Below the pieces are notes generated by a model. It did not search any database and was not told where the DNA came from. It saw nothing but the letters and a program-made list of their open reading frames with translations. From positions 1 to 64,000 of the forward strand of contig NZ_JANQDH010000026.1 in NCBI RefSeq assembly GCF_029891735.1: DNA of 64,000 nucleotides, read 5' to 3'. The DNA comes from Chrysosporum bergii ANA360D. GTDB lineage: Bacteria; Cyanobacteriota; Cyanobacteriia; Cyanobacteriales; Nostocaceae. The translations under genes were made by a program, and so were the position numbers. Shown piece after piece: positions 62,159 through 64,000 of the stretch (its first letter is position 1; the number at the start of each line of letters is the position of its first letter).

Positions 62159-64000
62159 TTAGCTGAGAAATGAGGATTTACTTTTAGCCATGGTTTGTTT
62201 TTCCTGTAAGCTAGCGTGAGCTATAGGAATAGTGAAATGAAACTCACTACCTTGGTCCTTACCATTAGATTCTGCCCAAATTTCTCCACTCCAGCCATTG
62301 ACAATTTGCCTGCTAATTGCCAAACCCAACCCAGTCCCCCCGGTGGTACGTCGCAGGGCCCCCTCTTCTTGATAGAAACGGTCAAAAACTACTTCCAGCC
62401 TACTGGGTTCAATACCACGCCCAGTGTCAGCCACTGTTACTTCCACCATGTGATCATTATTTTGGGTGGCTGTAATGGTAATCCTACCTTGGGGTGGTGT
62501 AAATTTACAAGCGTTGTCGATTAGTTTGGCTATCACCTCCACCAGCCAGTCACCATCAGCCTTGACCAAGGGCAGATTTTGGGTAATCTGAGTTTTGATT
62601 TTAGGCAATTTTTCAGTTAAGGAACGAGTGCGAAGTCTGCTCAGGGCTAAATCCACACATTCTTGTAGAGTTAGGGGTTCTGGATGCCATTGTACTCTGC
62701 CGCTTTCCAGGTTAGATAAAGTGAGGAAATCTTGCACTAATTTTTGCATTCGTTCTGAGTCTGAAAGTGCAGTATTAAGCATCACCTGCTGCAACTCCAA
62801 GGGCATATCTGGTTCACTAGCCAGACTTTCCAAACATACCCGAATTGTTGATAATGGCGTGCGGAGTTCGTGTCCGGTAATTGCTATTAAGTTGCTGCGG
62901 GTACGGTCTAAGGCTTCTAACTGCTGGTTCAGGTCTTCTAGGTTGGCGTAGGCTTCGGCTTGAATTAAAGCTGCGCCTATTTGGGTGGCGATGGCTTTTA
63001 CTAGGTCTTTTTCTCCTGCTTGCCACTCATGGGGTGGTAAGTTGCAATAATGCAATTCGACAATGCCTAATAGCCGTCCTTGAAATAGTACTGGTTCAAT
63101 TAACCAAGAACCAATGGCAAATTTTTTGGCAATGGAGGAGAGTTTGGCTGAGTTGGTAACACGGACATCAGTTAAGGTGTTGATCACACAAACCCCTTCC
63201 CCCTTTTGTACTACCTCTTGAAATAAAGGGTTTTCATCTAACTGCCAAGTTTGCCCACAAACCGATAAAACCCCAGAAATCAAAAATTCATGTTTAATCT
63301 GTGCCTGTCTATCTGTGGACTGAGCGCGGTAAATTAAACAGCGACTAGCCCCTAAGTGTTCTCCCAGTTCTTCCGCGGCAATTTGTAAGACTTCGTGGGG
63401 GTCAAGCGATCGCCGAATGGCTGTACTAATAGAATTGACTAAATGTTCTTTTCGTGCTTGGGCGGTGATAGAACGATAGGCTTTATGCAGTTTGTACTGG
63501 CTGGCTTGGAGATAAGTCACCAAACGCTGCACAAAGGGGTCAGTGTCGATATCACAAGCAAATTCACTAATTACTTCTGCTGGAGAATCATTTCTGGCTG
63601 TACCGATGCCAAACTTCTGGCGTGCATCTGTTATTTTGTCGATTAGGTCTGGTCTGTAAAGTAAGATTTTCTCCAATAGCAAATCAGCTGCTTTCAGGCT
63701 AACTCCTCTTTCTGATGTCCAGATTCCCTCAAACCTGCGAGCCGTGTCCATATCTAGATTAGGAGTCAATTCTGGTAGCTGTCGGTTTTTACTAATGGAC
63801 TGGGGCTGCTCTCGGCACAGCAAACAAGTAGCATAATTTTCAGCAATTACGACTAAATGCCATTCTTGACTTAAGGCATCTTCTGGCTGAAAGGCTATTT
63901 TTTCATAAGATTGTGAACTTTTACTGAACTCCGTTTCCTGTGCAGAAAGAACGTATATTTGATTACTACACAGAGCTAAACGCTGATAGCGATGAGCTTC
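62159..64000 (-). CDS. DICT-GAF sensor histidine kinase (5' end beyond the window)
   Basis: The frame stays open from 63823 to the window edge (59 more codons), so the gene is partial. The upstream part reads FQPEDALSQEWHLVVIAENYATCLLCREQP, a DICT-type sensory domain (motif shortened here). A GAF domain follows (about DPHEVLQIAAEELGEHLGASRCLIY...IGAALIQAEAYANL). The kinase core has the H-box AITGHELRTPLSTIRVCLES, N-box VIAKLIDNACKFT, G1 VADTGRGI, F and G2 GGTGLGLAISRQIV. The signal and its response regulator are unknown. Confidence 0.92.
   Translation of the reverse strand, partial: EAHRYQRLALCSNQIYVLSAQETEFSKSSQSYEKIAFQPEDALSQEWHLVVIAENYATCLLCREQPQSISKNRQLPELTPNLDMDTARRFEGIWTSERGVSLKAADLLLEKILLYRPDLIDKITDARQKFGIGTARNDSPAEVISEFACDIDTDPFVQRLVTYLQASQYKLHKAYRSITAQARKEHLVNSISTAIRRSLDPHEVLQIAAEELGEHLGASRCLIYRAQSTDRQAQIKHEFLISGVLSVCGQTWQLDENPLFQEVVQKGEGVCVINTLTDVRVTNSAKLSSIAKKFAIGSWLIEPVLFQGRLLGIVELHYCNLPPHEWQAGEKDLVKAIATQIGAALIQAEAYANLEDLNQQLEALDRTRSNLIAITGHELRTPLSTIRVCLESLASEPDMPLELQQVMLNTALSDSERMQKLVQDFLTLSNLESGRVQWHPEPLTLQECVDLALSRLRTRSLTEKLPKIKTQITQNLPLVKADGDWLVEVIAKLIDNACKFTPPQGRITITATQNNDHMVEVTVADTGRGIEPSRLEVVFDRFYQEEGALRRTTGGTGLGLAISRQIVNGWSGEIWAESNGKDQGSEFHFTIPIAHASLQEKQTMAKSKSSFLS

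Overview
The window comes from a cyanobacterium, most likely a filamentous Nostocales member. Photosystem I subunit PsaD, the ferredoxin-thioredoxin reductase variable chain, the Ftn2/ZipN division protein, a Calvin-cycle type class II aldolase and many GCGATCGC (HIP1) octamers support this. A short xisH relic and chromosomal TnpB relics fit that lineage. Species cannot be fixed from sequence reading alone.

Layout. 0.1-2.1 kb: HIT protein and YifB/ComM ATPase. 2.2-2.8 kb: a decayed CRISPR locus behind a ~350 nt leader. 2.9-10.4 kb: purB, a deacetylase-fold protein, gyrA, lnt and two small genes. 10.5-20.6 kb: a DUF4058 gene, then nine minus-strand genes in an almost textbook virB order (B2-B3-B4-B5-B6-B8-B8-B10-B9-like). 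No relaxase, VirD4, VirB11 or VirB1 accompanies them. 20.8-21.06 kb: a gene-free stretch folding into several hairpins and ending in a terminator-like stem. 21.2-24.1 kb: a YdcF protein, a membrane protein and a phosphotransferase/kinase fusion. 24.3-25.2 kb: a second CRISPR array on the opposite strand, whose leader is a near-identical inverted copy of the first. No cas gene lies anywhere in the window.

25.3-43.8 kb is mostly housekeeping: rplY-purA, an adenosine-deaminase-like protein, a cysteine-less rhodanese, mutL, a DUF4912 protein, ftn2 divergent from pdhA, a mutarotase-like protein, tRNA-Lys(UUU), Uma2, a secreted RNase T2, fba, a SafE/ferric-reductase fusion with a membrane-anchored partner, and galE. 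44-49 kb: a YdcF-like relic, an ABC exporter, a TnpB tail fragment, a sugar-binding lipoprotein and a glycosyltransferase. 49.5-53.6 kb: dnaK, an xisH relic, murF and ftrV. 53.7-54.4 kb: a broken tnpB with its transposon end. 54.5-64 kb: a PP2C phosphatase, nfeD plus an SPFH protein, a Fur-family regulator divergent from purS-purQ, trpE, psaD, and a DICT-GAF histidine kinase running off the window.

Most notable: (1) the relaxase-less VirB-like type IV secretion cluster; (2) two inverted CRISPR leaders bracketing about 22 kb that includes this cluster, one array recording a change of repeat sequence; (3) a structured candidate RNA just upstream of the secretion cluster; (4) hairpins resembling IS200/IS605 ends scattered through the window, some apparently serving as terminators. 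De novo purine genes (purB, purA, purS, purQ) recur but are dispersed.
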